From Streptomyces sp. NBC_00461 (lineage in GTDB: Bacteria; Actinomycetota; Actinomycetes; Streptomycetales; Streptomycetaceae), in assembly GCF_036013935.1 (NCBI RefSeq), contig NZ_CP107902.1:434001-498000 (forward strand): a stretch of 64,000 bases of DNA, written 5' to 3'. The notes under the pieces are model-generated. The model searched no databases, had not been told where the DNA came from, and saw only the letters and a list, made by a program, of their open reading frames with translations. The translations under genes were made by a program, and so were the position numbers. Positions 33,640 to 42,317 of the stretch are shown here, in pieces. Within the stretch, counting starts at the first letter, position 1, and every line of letters starts with the position of its first letter.

Positions 33640-36600
33640 CCGCAGGTCAGCGTCGGTGTCCCCCAGTCACCGTGGTCGTTGCCGTTGCCGTCGCCGGCGT
33701 CGCCGACCTTGAGGTCGACCAGTTGGGCGCCGCTGACGTCGACGTCGATCGGAACCACAGGCTGTTTGCCGTGGATCGTCGGCGTGGTCACCAAGGTCTT
33801 GCCGTCGGCGATCACGGAGAACGTCACCGTGCCCGCACCGCCCGTCTCGTCGTCGACGCCGACGTCCGCCGTCAACCGAGAGCAGTTTCCGGCGAGGTAG
33901 AGCTCGACGTCGCTGACCGAGTTGGTGCCCAGGCCCTTGGTGTGAGCAGTGCCGTCGATGGTGATCGGGCGGCCGTCTCCGGCCGCCTGTTCGCCGACGC
34001 TGCTGTCGCGCTCGACCGGGCCCCATCCGTTGGTGGACGACAAGAACGGCAGGTCGCTCACGGCGTTCTTCCCGGCCGACGGAGCGGGCGGGATCCCGCC
34101 GACGATGCGCTCGTCACCGGCGGCGGCCTGCTGCCCGTTCTGCCGGTAGTGCACCGTGGTGGTGAGTGCCGAGGCGGACGGCAGCTTCCCTGCGGGCGGT
34201 TCGACTTTCCAGGCGAAGGTGGCTGATTGGCCGGGTTGCAGGCGCTTGACCGACGTTGGGCTCGGGGCGCTCACGTTCCAGCCGTCGGGTGCGGCCAGCG
34301 AGGCGGTCAGCTGGGAGGCGGCGAGCCTGTCCTTCGGTACCTGCACCGTCGCCTTGGCCGTGAAGGGCTGTCCTGACTGAGCGGTGTCCGGGACGTCCAG
34401 GGTGACATCCGCACCCGGACGTTTCGGCATCGCGTACGTCCGGGGATCGTAGCGGGGGCTGTCGTTCTGCGCGACGCGCAGGGACGAGGCATAGCTGCCG
34501 TAGTCGGTGAGTGAGACCTTGCCCAGCCCGCCGGTGCCGCCGTCCAGGTTCCACACGGCGATGGCGATGCTGTTGTGGCCGTTCGGGTTCAGGATCCCGT
34601 TGGGAACCGGGAAGGTGTGCTGCGGGCCCAGGTAGTTGACGTAGTTGCCGACCTGCCAGCCGTTCACGAAGATCGTGGCACGGTACTTGCGTGACGGGTC
34701 GTCGGTGAACGTCAGCCCGAGCGAGGTGTCCTGGCCGTGCGGCAGGTCCAGGTCGGCGTCGGTGCGGTACCAGGACACCCCGGGACGGCTGTCGGTCGTC
34801 GGCAGGGACACACGCTTCCACTTGTTGTCCGGGTAGCCCGGCAGGGACCAGCCGGCCCGCTCGCCGTACAGACCGCCCGTCGAGAGCGGGCCGCGCACCG
34901 TGTCCTGGAGGTCCTCGCCGCCCCGTACGCCCTGCAGCCGCCAGGTGACGGAGGTCAGCGGAGCCCCGACGAGGGATGCGCTGGTCAGGCCGCGCGCGGT
35001 CTTGTTGCCGTTGGTCGAGTTGTAGTCCTCCTCGTGCCCCATGTTCACGGTGAGTACGGAGATGACGTTGTCGCCCTTGGACTTCACAGAACCGGTCGGG
35101 AACGTGAAGTCGGCACTGCCTGTGGTGGAGCTGCCGAGGAAGGTGCCGCCCAGCCAGGCGGAGAACGCCTGCGCATTTCCGCCGGAGTCCGAGACCAGGT
35201 GGATGCCGGTCTCCTTGCCGGTGGCGCGGAAGCGTCCGCGGTACCAGGTGTTGCCGGTGTGGAAACCGTAGTCGTCGGCGTAGAGCACCGGGAGCGAGTT
35301 GACGCCGGAGACGCTGTTGGTGGTTGTCTTGTCGGTCACCTGCCAGCTGGAATCGTCGAAACCGGGGGCCGCTTCGGGGGATTCCTCGGCGTGCTTCCAG
35401 TTGGTCAGCGTCGGCAGGTGTATCGGGGCGGCCACCGGGATCTTCCCGGTGCGGCTTGCCGTGTCGGTGGCCTTGGCGTCCAACTGCCTGCCGTTCCAGG
35501 TGACATGGGCAGCCGAGCTGAACACTTCGATGTTCTTGTCGTCGGCGTTGTCGCCGGTGAGGGCCACGGTGCGGCCGTCGTTCAGGCTGGTCGCCGTCCG
35601 CAGCAGGTGGGTGCCGCGCACGAGCACCGGGCCGCTCGCCGTGTCCTGACGCCAGAAGGTCTTCGCCATGGCCTTGTCGCCGACGAGCAGGAGCAGCGGG
35701 CGCTGTCCGGCGCCGCTGACGCTGATGCGGGTCAGGCCCTTGTGGGTGTAGTTCAGCCGCAGGTCACCGGTGGCCGCGTCCCAGGAGGTCGTGGCCGTGC
35801 CGCCGGTGGTGGTCACGGTCGGTTTGGACGCGTAGCGAAGGACGGTTTCGCCGTCGGTGCCCGGGTCGCCGTACAGCACGGCGACATCCCGGTTGCCGAT
35901 GGTCGCGCTGGTCATGATCTCCGAGGTCGAGTACTGCAACTGCGCTTCCCCGAGCCGGTAGTTGGCCACGATCACATGCGCGTCGCGTCCGTCGAGTGTG
36001 ATCGCGGTGCCCGGTTGCTGCGGCACGACCGGGTAGGTGGGCTCCGAGGCGGCGGTTCCCGTCGGCACGTCGATGGCGTCGATGGACACGTAGTTGTCCG
36101 TGGATCCCGAGCTGTGGTTCCCACCGACGACGATCTTCAGCGTGTGCGCCCCGGCCGTCAGGCCCGTCTTCTGGAAGATCACGGCCTGGTTCTCGCTGCC
36201 GGAGTCGTCGACGGTCGCCACCTTGGTGCCGTCGAGGTAGACGTCGGCGTTGCCGTGGTTGCTGGTCTTCGGGCCGATCCAGCGGACCGCGGTGCCGTCG
36301 AAGGGCACGGTGAGCGAGTCGCCGGCCTTGTTGGAGAACGACTCGGTGTGCTTGTAGTCGCCGCCGGTGTAACTCTGGTCGGCCACGTGCGACCACGAAC
36401 CGGTGTACTGCAGCGCGGAGTCGGGGTCGTCGTAGGTGTACGTGGTGTCCGTGGACGGCTGTGCGTTGAGGTCCAGCGAGATATGAGCCTTGTCGACCGC
36501 GGTGGACGTGGAGTTCCCGTGCCGCAGGGCGTGGAACTGCGTCTTGGTGTCGGGGTTCATCCGGGCGGTGTCGACGACCGCGGAGTCGTCCGGCGGTGTG

Positions 36601-37811
36601 GCCCTGATCGTCTCGGTCTTGGTCAGCGGGGCGACGGACTGGGTGAAGTACCCGATCAGCTTGTCCTCGTCGTACTTCGGGTCGAGCTGGCGGTTCTCCC
36701 GGATGGCGGCGCCGTAGTCGTACGACGTGTAGTTCTCCGGCATGCCAAGCCAGCCCCAGTTGGTGCCGCCGTAGGTCATGTAGAAGCTCTGCGCGGTGGC
36801 GCCGACGGCTATGTTCTGCTTGTAGAAGACGTTGGCGAACTGGTCGTTGATCAGCTGGGCGCACTTGTCGTAGCCCGGTCCGCCCCAGGGGTCGAAGGCG
36901 CCGCCCTGGAACTCCGGCGAGTACAGCGGCTTGCCGGCAGGGTGGTCGTAGCTGATGTCGGGGACGCCGTTCCACTTCGAGGGGTTCGAGCAGTCGAAGC
37001 CCTGCGGGTACGAGTCCGGGCCGTCGACGTCCAGGGCGCCGGTACCGGAGTTGAAGGTGCCGTTGTTGTTGCCGGTCAGCGGTACCGTGATGCCGTCGGC
37101 GCGGGCCTTGTCCTCCAGGTGCTTCATGTAGGAGCGGCCGGCCGCCGAGCCGTTGTAGTACTCGTTCTCGACCTGGTAGGCGATGACCGACCCGGTGCCG
37201 TTGGTCAGCTGGTGGCGGGCGATGATCCGGTCGATCTGCGTCAGCCACTCATCCGCGTACTTCAGGAACTGCGGGTCGTCACTGCGGTTGCGCCCGGCCT
37301 TGGTGGTCATCCAGCCGGGCAGACCGCCGCTGTCGACCTCGGCGTTGATGTACGGCGCCGGGCGCGCGATCACGTACAGCCCGGCCTCCTGGGCCATGTC
37401 GAGCAGCTTGTCGACGTCGCGCACGCCGCTGAAGTCGTACACGCCCGGCTTCGGCGAGTGGTATCCCCAATCGAAGTACAACGAGGTCGAGTTGAAGCCG
37501 GCGGCCTTCATCTTCTGGAAGATGTCGCGCCACAGGTCCGGGCTCGGGAGCCGGAAGTAGTGGAACTCGCCGGACCACAGGTAGGTGCGCTTGCCGTCGA
37601 CGAGGAACGAGTAGCCGTCGAGAGTCACCGTGTGCTTCCGCGCACTGGCGGCGGGCGTGGCGGCAGGTGCCTGCCCGCCGACGTCCTGCGCCGCGGCGGG
37701 CGCGGTCATGCCTGCGGCCAGGGCGATGGTCGCGGCGGCCGCGAGGGCCGCCCTCCACCATCGGCGCCGACCGGGTCTCGCACCTTCTGAACCGATCCGA
37801 TTACCCCGCAC
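33636..37811 (-). CDS. Secreted GH35 beta-galactosidase with C-terminal NPCBM module
   Basis: The 1391-residue protein has a signal peptide with an Arg-rich start (PGRRRWWRAALAAAATIALA) cut near AAAQ (about 42). The GH35 barrel spans about 60-400, with the acid/base E217 in AYQVENEYY and the nucleophile E300 in LYSPEFQGGAFDPWGG. Several beta-sandwich modules follow, including the beta-galactosidase jelly-roll domains (YRGRFRATGKETG and WQVGNYVNYLGPQHTF), then an NEW3-like domain and a terminal NPCBM domain (about 1250-1391, TIDGTAHTKGLGTNSVSDVE). It should release galactose from extracellular glycans. The GTG at 37811 has GGGAGG at five bases, and the upstream extension to 38012 is not protein-like. 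Confidence 0.88.
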   Translation of the reverse strand: MRGNRIGSEGARPGRRRWWRAALAAAATIALAAGMTAPAAAQDVGGQAPAATPAASARKHTVTLDGYSFLVDGKRTYLWSGEFHYFRLPSPDLWRDIFQKMKAAGFNSTSLYFDWGYHSPKPGVYDFSGVRDVDKLLDMAQEAGLYVIARPAPYINAEVDSGGLPGWMTTKAGRNRSDDPQFLKYADEWLTQIDRIIARHQLTNGTGSVIAYQVENEYYNGSAAGRSYMKHLEDKARADGITVPLTGNNNGTFNSGTGALDVDGPDSYPQGFDCSNPSKWNGVPDISYDHPAGKPLYSPEFQGGAFDPWGGPGYDKCAQLINDQFANVFYKQNIAVGATAQSFYMTYGGTNWGWLGMPENYTSYDYGAAIRENRQLDPKYDEDKLIGYFTQSVAPLTKTETIRATPPDDSAVVDTARMNPDTKTQFHALRHGNSTSTAVDKAHISLDLNAQPSTDTTYTYDDPDSALQYTGSWSHVADQSYTGGDYKHTESFSNKAGDSLTVPFDGTAVRWIGPKTSNHGNADVYLDGTKVATVDDSGSENQAVIFQKTGLTAGAHTLKIVVGGNHSSGSTDNYVSIDAIDVPTGTAASEPTYPVVPQQPGTAITLDGRDAHVIVANYRLGEAQLQYSTSEIMTSATIGNRDVAVLYGDPGTDGETVLRYASKPTVTTTGGTATTSWDAATGDLRLNYTHKGLTRISVSGAGQRPLLLLVGDKAMAKTFWRQDTASGPVLVRGTHLLRTATSLNDGRTVALTGDNADDKNIEVFSSAAHVTWNGRQLDAKATDTASRTGKIPVAAPIHLPTLTNWKHAEESPEAAPGFDDSSWQVTDKTTTNSVSGVNSLPVLYADDYGFHTGNTWYRGRFRATGKETGIHLVSDSGGNAQAFSAWLGGTFLGSSTTGSADFTFPTGSVKSKGDNVISVLTVNMGHEEDYNSTNGNKTARGLTSASLVGAPLTSVTWRLQGVRGGEDLQDTVRGPLSTGGLYGERAGWSLPGYPDNKWKRVSLPTTDSRPGVSWYRTDADLDLPHGQDTSLGLTFTDDPSRKYRATIFVNGWQVGNYVNYLGPQHTFPVPNGILNPNGHNSIAIAVWNLDGGTGGLGKVSLTDYGSYASSLRVAQNDSPRYDPRTYAMPKRPGADVTLDVPDTAQSGQPFTAKATVQVPKDRLAASQLTASLAAPDGWNVSAPSPTSVKRLQPGQSATFAWKVEPPAGKLPSASALTTTVHYRQNGQQAAAGDERIVGGIPPAPSAGKNAVSDLPFLSSTNGWGPVERDSSVGEQAAGDGRPITIDGTAHTKGLGTNSVSDVELYLAGNCSRLTADVGVDDETGGAGTVTFSVIADGKTLVTTPTIHGKQPVVPIDVDVSGAQLVDLKVGDAGDGNGNDHGDWGTPTLTCG

Positions 37812-38105
37812 TGCGGCCTCCCTACCGCCTGAGCAATCAGAGTCAAACAGACTCAGGCAAAGCCGAACAGTAAAGGGGCACAAGGCGCAACACAATGGGG
37901 CGGGAGAACACAGCTGAGGTAGCACCGAGGCAGCGCCGATGTAGCAGGGGCGACCCGCTGCCTGCGCCCAGCAGGTCCGGTAGCCCTTCGACCCGCCTGG
38001 AGCGGTGTACACCTACCCGGAACTCGGCAACCGCTCAGTGCGTCCGCTGAGTTGTTCCTCGGACACTCCTCGCTGGTGCTGTCTGTCCGGGTCACCAGCG
38101 AGGGG

Positions 38106-38672
38106 TCAGTGATGCATGAGCAGCATGATGGCCGTGCCCATGGCCGTCGATCCCTGCCAGAAGCGGTCGCACGGCCCGCTGATGCTGGTGGACATGACCG
38201 TGCTGCCCGAAGCCCCGCGCAGCGCGGGCATGTCCCGGGTCAATGACCGAAGGGCGCAGGCGAGGAGACACAGCGTCAGTACGCCGGTGACCGCGTCGCC
38301 GGTCCGTACGTCCGTGTAGCCGCCGTGACGCACCGGCATCCATGCCATGGCAGCCATGGCGGCCATGCCGACCGCGTCCGGCGGCCTCCGCACAAGGTCG
38401 GCCGATCCGGGCCACCGGCGACTGAGCCGCGCCGTCAGCGGGAACCACAGGGCAGCGGCCGCGAAGAAGACCGTCTGCCGCTGCGGCGACTGTTCGCCGC
38501 CCCAGTGCCACGGCATCACCGTCATGGCCAAGGCCATGACGGTGTGCAGGAGATGGTCTCCGCGGCTGAGCCATCCGGAACTCCAGGACAGGACTGAATG
38601 CCGCAGCGCGTGGACGGTCGCGGCCCCGAACAGCACTGTCAGCATGCCGTACACGACATCAGGGGCGCTCAT
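38106..38672 (-). CDS. DUF5134 membrane protein
   Basis: The 188-residue protein has about five hydrophobic segments and a Met/His/Trp-rich character: HTVMALAMTVMPWHWGG, GMAAMAAMAWMPVRHGG and the C-terminal MGTAIMLLMHH. This pattern is the DUF5134 family of Streptomyces, whose role is unknown. The methionine and histidine content would suit copper handling, but that is inference. It lies 107 bp downstream of the cupin gene on the same strand and may be cotranscribed with it from the TGTCACA-type promoter. Confidence 0.8.
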   Translation of the reverse strand: MSAPDVVYGMLTVLFGAATVHALRHSVLSWSSGWLSRGDHLLHTVMALAMTVMPWHWGGEQSPQRQTVFFAAAALWFPLTARLSRRWPGSADLVRRPPDAVGMAAMAAMAWMPVRHGGYTDVRTGDAVTGVLTLCLLACALRSLTRDMPALRGASGSTVMSTSISGPCDRFWQGSTAMGTAIMLLMHH

Positions 38673-38779
38673 GCCTCACCGCACCCTCCCACGGAGCGGA
38701 CAGGCTCCGTTGACAACCGCCTTGGACGGGCCGGACGGGGCGGACAGGGCAGACGGGCGAACGGGCGAACAGCGGCCAG

Positions 38780-39223
38780 TCAGCCGGTGGGCCGCGGGGC
38801 GCGCAGGTGGGCTCGCCTGGACAGTTCCTCCTCCTCGACCAGTTCGAGCATGGGCTTGCCCGGTGCGCAGAGCATGGTCACGACGAATCGGGTCCGCGCA
38901 TCCGTCAGGGCGTTGCCGTCCTGGTAGTGGATCACGTCGCCGCCCGGCTCCCAGAACGTCCCGCCGGCCTCGACCACGCGCTCGGGCTCCCCCTCCAGCT
39001 CGAAACGGACCGCGCCTTCGACCACGTACCCGAACGCGGGCCCGGGGTGACGGTGCGGCGGGCTGCCCGGGTCTCCGGGCTCCCACTCCACGAGAATGGT
39101 CATCGCGGAGGCACCGTCGGGGATGGCGAGCGGCGCGGCGTCCTGCAGCATCTTCACCGCCGTCTTCCATCCCTCTGGCCGTGTCTGCAGACCGGTGCCG
39201 TGCTCTGCGTCCTTGTTCGACAC
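38780..39223 (-). CDS. Cupin-domain protein, likely ECF41 target
   Basis: The 147-residue protein carries cupin motif 1 in GDPGSPPHRHPGPAFGYVVEGAV and motif 2 in EAGGTFWEPGGDVIHYQDG, so it is a small metal-binding beta-barrel. Substrate unknown. The GTG at 39223 has GGAGG upstream; a longer frame to 39406 starts in the promoter region. A perfect TGTCACA-N16-GGTC element lies 57 bp upstream of the start, the same as found before two ECF41 sigma genes and whiB in this window, so this gene is probably part of their regulon. Confidence 0.85.
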   Translation of the reverse strand: MSNKDAEHGTGLQTRPEGWKTAVKMLQDAAPLAIPDGASAMTILVEWEPGDPGSPPHRHPGPAFGYVVEGAVRFELEGEPERVVEAGGTFWEPGGDVIHYQDGNALTDARTRFVVTMLCAPGKPMLELVEEEELSRRAHLRAPRPTG

Positions 39224-39279
39224 TGTGCCGACCTCCCTTGGATCACCGGGCCATGGCCGCCATGGCCGTCTCCAGTGAT

Positions 39280-39306
39280 GACCGGGCTCTCGGTGGATCT
39301 GTGACA
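39280..39306 (-). promoter_or_regulatory. ECF41-type promoter of the cupin gene
   Basis: On the minus strand TGTCACA (39306-39300) is followed, after exactly 16 bases, by GGTC (39283-39280). This matches the ECF41 promoter form as I recall it (TGTCACA-n16-CGTC) with one change in the -10 element. The same 11 fixed bases occur before whiB and two sigma genes in this window. Confidence 0.75.
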
Positions 39307-39311
39307 CCAGG

Positions 39312-39342
39312 GACCGGTACCGAGACCGGTACCGGTACCGAA
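39312..39342. repeat. ACCGGTACC-rich short tandem repeat
   Basis: Three palindromic units of ACCGGTACC, separated by GAG or overlapping, lie just upstream of the cupin promoter. It may hold a separate operator or simply be replication slippage. No other feature is visible in the 314-bp gap 39224-39537. Confidence 0.5.
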
Positions 39343-39537
39343 ACCGCGTCACAACGTTGGTAGGTGCCCTGTCGTAGATGGCGTGAGGGGTCTGCGTCAC
39401 CGCCACCTCACGAAGACATCAGCGGAGTCACGCGGTGAGGGCGCCCTCTCCGGGGAGTAGGACCCCGCCCTCTCCTGTCCCCCACGCCTCCGTCCCCGTC
39501 CTACGCCCCACGCCCCACGTCCTGACAGGAAACGGCC

Positions 39538-39701
39538 ATGAGTGAGCTCGACCATCGGACACCCGGGATGCCGTACGCCGTTACTTCCGTGTGGATGCCG
39601 AGTCGATCGTCGTCGCCGCCCTGGACCGGTTGGCGCGCGCCGGCGCGATCGATCCGGAGACGGTCGTGCGGGCCCGCGACCGGTACGGATGGCACGGGTG
39701 A
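39538..39701 (+). pseudogene. Small decayed gene upstream of the methyltransferase remnant
   Basis: ATG at 39538 begins MSELDHRT; the coding-like tail DTRDAVRRYFRVDAESIVVA and LDRLARAGAIDPETVVRARD, ending RYGWHG-stop, lies in another frame, so a frameshift near 39560 has broken the gene. The tail has high GC3 and an amphipathic helix. Its TGA overlaps the GTG of the next gene (GTGA), which shows that the two were translationally coupled. Family unknown; a small partner of a SAM methyltransferase, perhaps a modified peptide precursor or carrier, is possible but unproved. Confidence 0.45.
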
Positions 39702-40137
39702 CCGTCGCGAGGCCGCTGTCGGTCGACTCTGCCGGGTGGGAGCAGCAGGACGCCTATGCCATCAGTGCGGAGTTCTACGACCTTCTGCAGGCGGAGCGGG
39801 ACGAGTCGCGGGTGCGCGCGTTCTACCGCGACGATGTCGGCAGGGCCCGTGTCGGCGTGCTGGATGTCGGCGCCGGAACCGAGCGGGTCACGCTGATGAG
39901 TCTCTTTGAGTCATGGGTTCCCGTGCACGCGGTGGAGCCCGCACGGTCCATGCGTATCCCGCTGATGACGACTGGGTGTGCGGTGAGGGGCGTGTGCTGC
40001 GCCGACACCACGAAACGTTCTGGATGTGGCCGGCGCCCCGCGGGGAGGTGATCGCGGAGCTGGAGGAACGCGGTTTCCTTCCGCTGCCGGAAAGGCCGGA
40101 TCCTTCCGTGCTGGCCGTACGGCTCGCGCAGCCGTGA
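39698..40137 (+). pseudogene. Class I SAM methyltransferase with internal deletion
   Basis: The first part reads WEQQDAYAISAEFYDLLQAE, then VGVLDVGAGTERVTLMSLFE, the SAM-binding motif I, up to AVEPARSMRIPLMT. The sequence then jumps, in another frame, to DDWVCGEGRVLRRHHETFWM and ELEERGFLPLPERPDPSVLA, the C-terminus of the same family. About 110 central codons are missing at a junction near 39965-39975. The GTG at 39698 overlaps the upstream TGA. The enzyme cannot be functional. Confidence 0.75.
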
Positions 40138-40227
40138 CCTGATATGTCGGCTGGATCCGTTGCGTGCTCCGTGGCGTGCCCTGATGGAGGAGGTCTCGGC
40201 CCAGGGAAGCCTCGCCGAACAACTCGG

Positions 40228-40254
40228 TGTCACAAATCGCCCTCCCGTCCTGTC
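40228..40254 (+). promoter_or_regulatory. Probable ECF41-type promoter of the NmrA-like gene
   Basis: TGTCACA (40228-40234) is followed after 16 bases by TGTC (40251-40254), one base from the CGTC form. It lies about 43 bp before the NmrA-like start. The adjacent convergent gene encodes an ECF41 sigma factor, the classic genomic partner. Confidence 0.6.
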
Positions 40255-40296
40255 ACTTCTAGTACAGGAATCTGAGAACTCCGAGAGGAACCCGTC

Positions 40297-41043
40297 ATGA
40301 AGGTCGTAGTGATCGGTGGAACCGGGCTCATCGGCTCGAAGGTGGTCGCCAGGCTCACGGAGAACGGCCATGAGGCGGTCGCTGCCGCGCCCAACACCGG
40401 CGTCAACACGCTGACGGGCGAGGGCCTCGCCGAGGTCCTGCAGGGCGCGTCGGTCGTGGTCGACGTCTCCAACTCCCCGTCGTTCGAGGACGAGGCGGTC
40501 ATGGAGTTCTTCCGTACCTCCACGACCAACCTGCTGAAGGCGGAGACCGAGGCCGGCGTCGGACACCATGTGGCCCTGTCGGTGGTCGGCACCGACCGCC
40601 TCCAGGAGAGCGGGTACTTCCGGGCCAAGCAGGTCCAGGAGGAGCTGATCAAGGCGTCCGGCCTCCCCTACTCCATCGTCCACGCCACCCAGTTCTTCGA
40701 GTTCGCGAAGGGACTGGCCGACGGCTGCACCGAGGGTGACACCGTGCACCTGCCCGATGCCAAGATCCAGCCCATGGTCTCCGACGACGTGGCCGCGGCC
40801 GTCGGCCGCACCTCGGTCGGCGCCCCGGTGGGTGGCGTGGTGGAGGTCGCGGGCCCTGAGGCGTTCCAGCTCGATGAGTTCATCCGCACGGCGCTCGCCG
40901 CCAAGAACGACCCTCGGAAGGTCGTCACGGACCCGCAGACCCGTTACTGGGGTGCCGAACTGCAGGAGGACACGCTGCTGCCGGGGCCGGACGCACACAT
41001 CGCCGCCACCAGGTTCGCGGACTGGCTCGCGCAGCAGAAGTAA
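40297..41043 (+). CDS. NmrA-like NAD(P)-binding oxidoreductase (ECF41-linked COE type)
   Basis: The 248-residue protein has a Rossmann motif GGTGLIGSKVV at the N-terminus, ALSVVGTDRLQESGYFRAKQ and LPYSIVHATQFFEF, as in atypical SDR/NmrA proteins. This family is one of the COE proteins (carboxymuconolactone decarboxylases, oxidoreductases, epimerases) that are encoded beside ECF41 sigma factors. GAGAGGA lies six bases before the ATG. The substrate is unknown; a redox-stress role is usually proposed. A TGTCACA-type promoter precedes it, and a truncated ECF41 gene converges on it from the right. Confidence 0.88.
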   Translation: MKVVVIGGTGLIGSKVVARLTENGHEAVAAAPNTGVNTLTGEGLAEVLQGASVVVDVSNSPSFEDEAVMEFFRTSTTNLLKAETEAGVGHHVALSVVGTDRLQESGYFRAKQVQEELIKASGLPYSIVHATQFFEFAKGLADGCTEGDTVHLPDAKIQPMVSDDVAAAVGRTSVGAPVGGVVEVAGPEAFQLDEFIRTALAAKNDPRKVVTDPQTRYWGAELQEDTLLPGPDAHIAATRFADWLAQQK

Positions 41044-41160
41044 TTCCGGTTCTCGGGTGGCTCTTCCGTCCTGGGGAGGGCCACCCCGCCTTTTCCCTTT
41101 TCGGAAAAGAAATGCCGCCTTCGGAAAGAGGATGTCGCAGAAATGGGCGAGACCCTGATC

Positions 41161-41187
41161 CGGCCGACCGGCCGACCGGCCGACCGG
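41161..41187. repeat. (CGGCCGAC)3 tandem repeat
   Basis: Three perfect copies of CGGCCGAC plus CGG lie between the convergent NmrA-like and sigma genes, about 50 bp from the truncated sigma gene stop. The self-complementary CGGCCG cores could fold. The repeat may mark the site where the sigma gene tail was lost. Confidence 0.7.
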
Positions 41188-41232
41188 ACCCGCTGGTCAG
41201 GCCGGACCCGTGGCCGCCCAGAACGGCACACA

Positions 41233-41913
41233 TCATGGGCGGTGGTTCGCGTCGGCGGACAGCACCCTTTCCAACCGTTCCAGATCACCGGAGCGGGCCG
41301 CCGCGAAGAACGCCTCCACCAGGCGCCGATGCGCGACGGAGTCCACCGGCTGCCGGTGACCGTCGCTGACCAGGCGTTCCTGTGCGCGTGAGACATGCTG
41401 CCTGCTGTTGACCACGCTGAGATGCAGCAGCTCGGCGATACGGTCGTACGGGTAGCCGAAACCCTCTCGCAGGACGTACGCGGCACGCTGCCTCGGCGTC
41501 AGCCTCTCCATCAGCAGCAGAACCGCACGCTCGACGGCGTCCTGCCGCTCGGCCACCGTTTCCGGGGTCACCCCCGTGTCCGCCCGCTCCGGGAGCCAGG
41601 GACCGGCACAGGCCACCCGGCGTTTCCAGGCGGACTGAATGACGTTGATGGCCAGCCGGACAGTGGTCGTCCGGAGCAGTCCGGACGGATTCGAGACAAC
41701 CGCACGGTCGGTGCCCTGCCACCGCAGCCATGTCTCCTGAAGGACGTCCTCGGCCTCCTGCGCGTTTCCCAGAATGCGGTGGGCGAGGTCGAACAGTCCC
41801 GGCCTGGCACGGACGAACACCCTTGTCGCATGGTCAAGCTCGACGTTCGTCGGGATGGCCGTCGTGCCCGGCGTCCCCCGGCCCTGCCTCGCTACCGCCA
41901 GATGTGTGTCCAC
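41233..41913 (-). CDS. ECF41-type sigma factor truncated before its SnoaL-like tail
   Basis: The 226-residue protein contains region 2 (FVRARPGLFDLAHRILGNAQ, then EDVLQETWLRWQ), the ECF41 linker motif as WLPER at residues 106-110, and region 4 (LTPRQRAAYVLREGFGYPYD, then VNSRQHVSRAQERLV). It stops at VLSADANHRP, just where relatives enter the DGGGR-containing SnoaL-like tail, so about 90 residues are missing. The GTG at 41913 has AGGAG at six bases and sits just downstream of a TGTCAGC-N16-CGTC promoter, which argues against an upstream ATG at 42049. Loss of the tail should change or abolish its self-control. Confidence 0.88.
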   Translation of the reverse strand: MDTHLAVARQGRGTPGTTAIPTNVELDHATRVFVRARPGLFDLAHRILGNAQEAEDVLQETWLRWQGTDRAVVSNPSGLLRTTTVRLAINVIQSAWKRRVACAGPWLPERADTGVTPETVAERQDAVERAVLLLMERLTPRQRAAYVLREGFGYPYDRIAELLHLSVVNSRQHVSRAQERLVSDGHRQPVDSVAHRRLVEAFFAAARSGDLERLERVLSADANHRP

Positions 41914-41941
41914 GCCCAGCTCCTGTCCTCGTGGGCCGGCG

Positions 41942-41968
41942 GACGGAAGGTCCAAAGGTCCGCTGACA
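41942..41968 (-). promoter_or_regulatory. ECF41-type promoter of the truncated sigma gene
   Basis: On the minus strand TGTCAGC (41968-41962) is followed after exactly 16 bases by CGTC (41945-41942). The -10 matches the ECF41 form as recalled and the -35 differs at two bases. It lies 29 bp before the GTG at 41913 and suggests autoregulation. Nothing else is seen in 41969-42317. Confidence 0.6.
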
Positions 41969-42317
41969 CCAAACTCGCGCCGCAGGAGTGGTCGGCGCGC
42001 CCTTGGAAGGCCGTAGTGGACTCCGTGGTCGTGCCTTGACCGATTCATGGCGGACCTTTCCGGAGCCGCCCGGCCACCGGGTCCGCGGGCAGCGCCTCGG
42101 GACGGGCGGCGAGCCACAGGCCCGACGCACGCACGACGCACGACGCGCGACGCAGCGGAGGCCTCGGCACTCGTTCCGCCAAGTTCGCTCACCTTTGGAC
42201 GTTGCCGGCTACCCCCGCCTTTACGATGGACACGGCTCGCCTCGGTCGTCCCACGGCTGCAGTGATCCGCAACACCTTGGCCGACGGGCCTCGAGTATCC
42301 GCACAGGGAGGCTGCGC

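Noticed and set aside
39312..39342. Possible CRISPR-like or iteron array of ACCGGTACC
   Set aside because: Only three short units with irregular spacing and no cas or rep genes nearby; treated as a short repeat.
42049..42192. Upstream ATG starts for the truncated sigma gene
   Set aside because: The ECF41-type promoter at 41942-41968 lies downstream of these codons, and the GTG at 41913 has a better ribosome site and family-like N-terminus.
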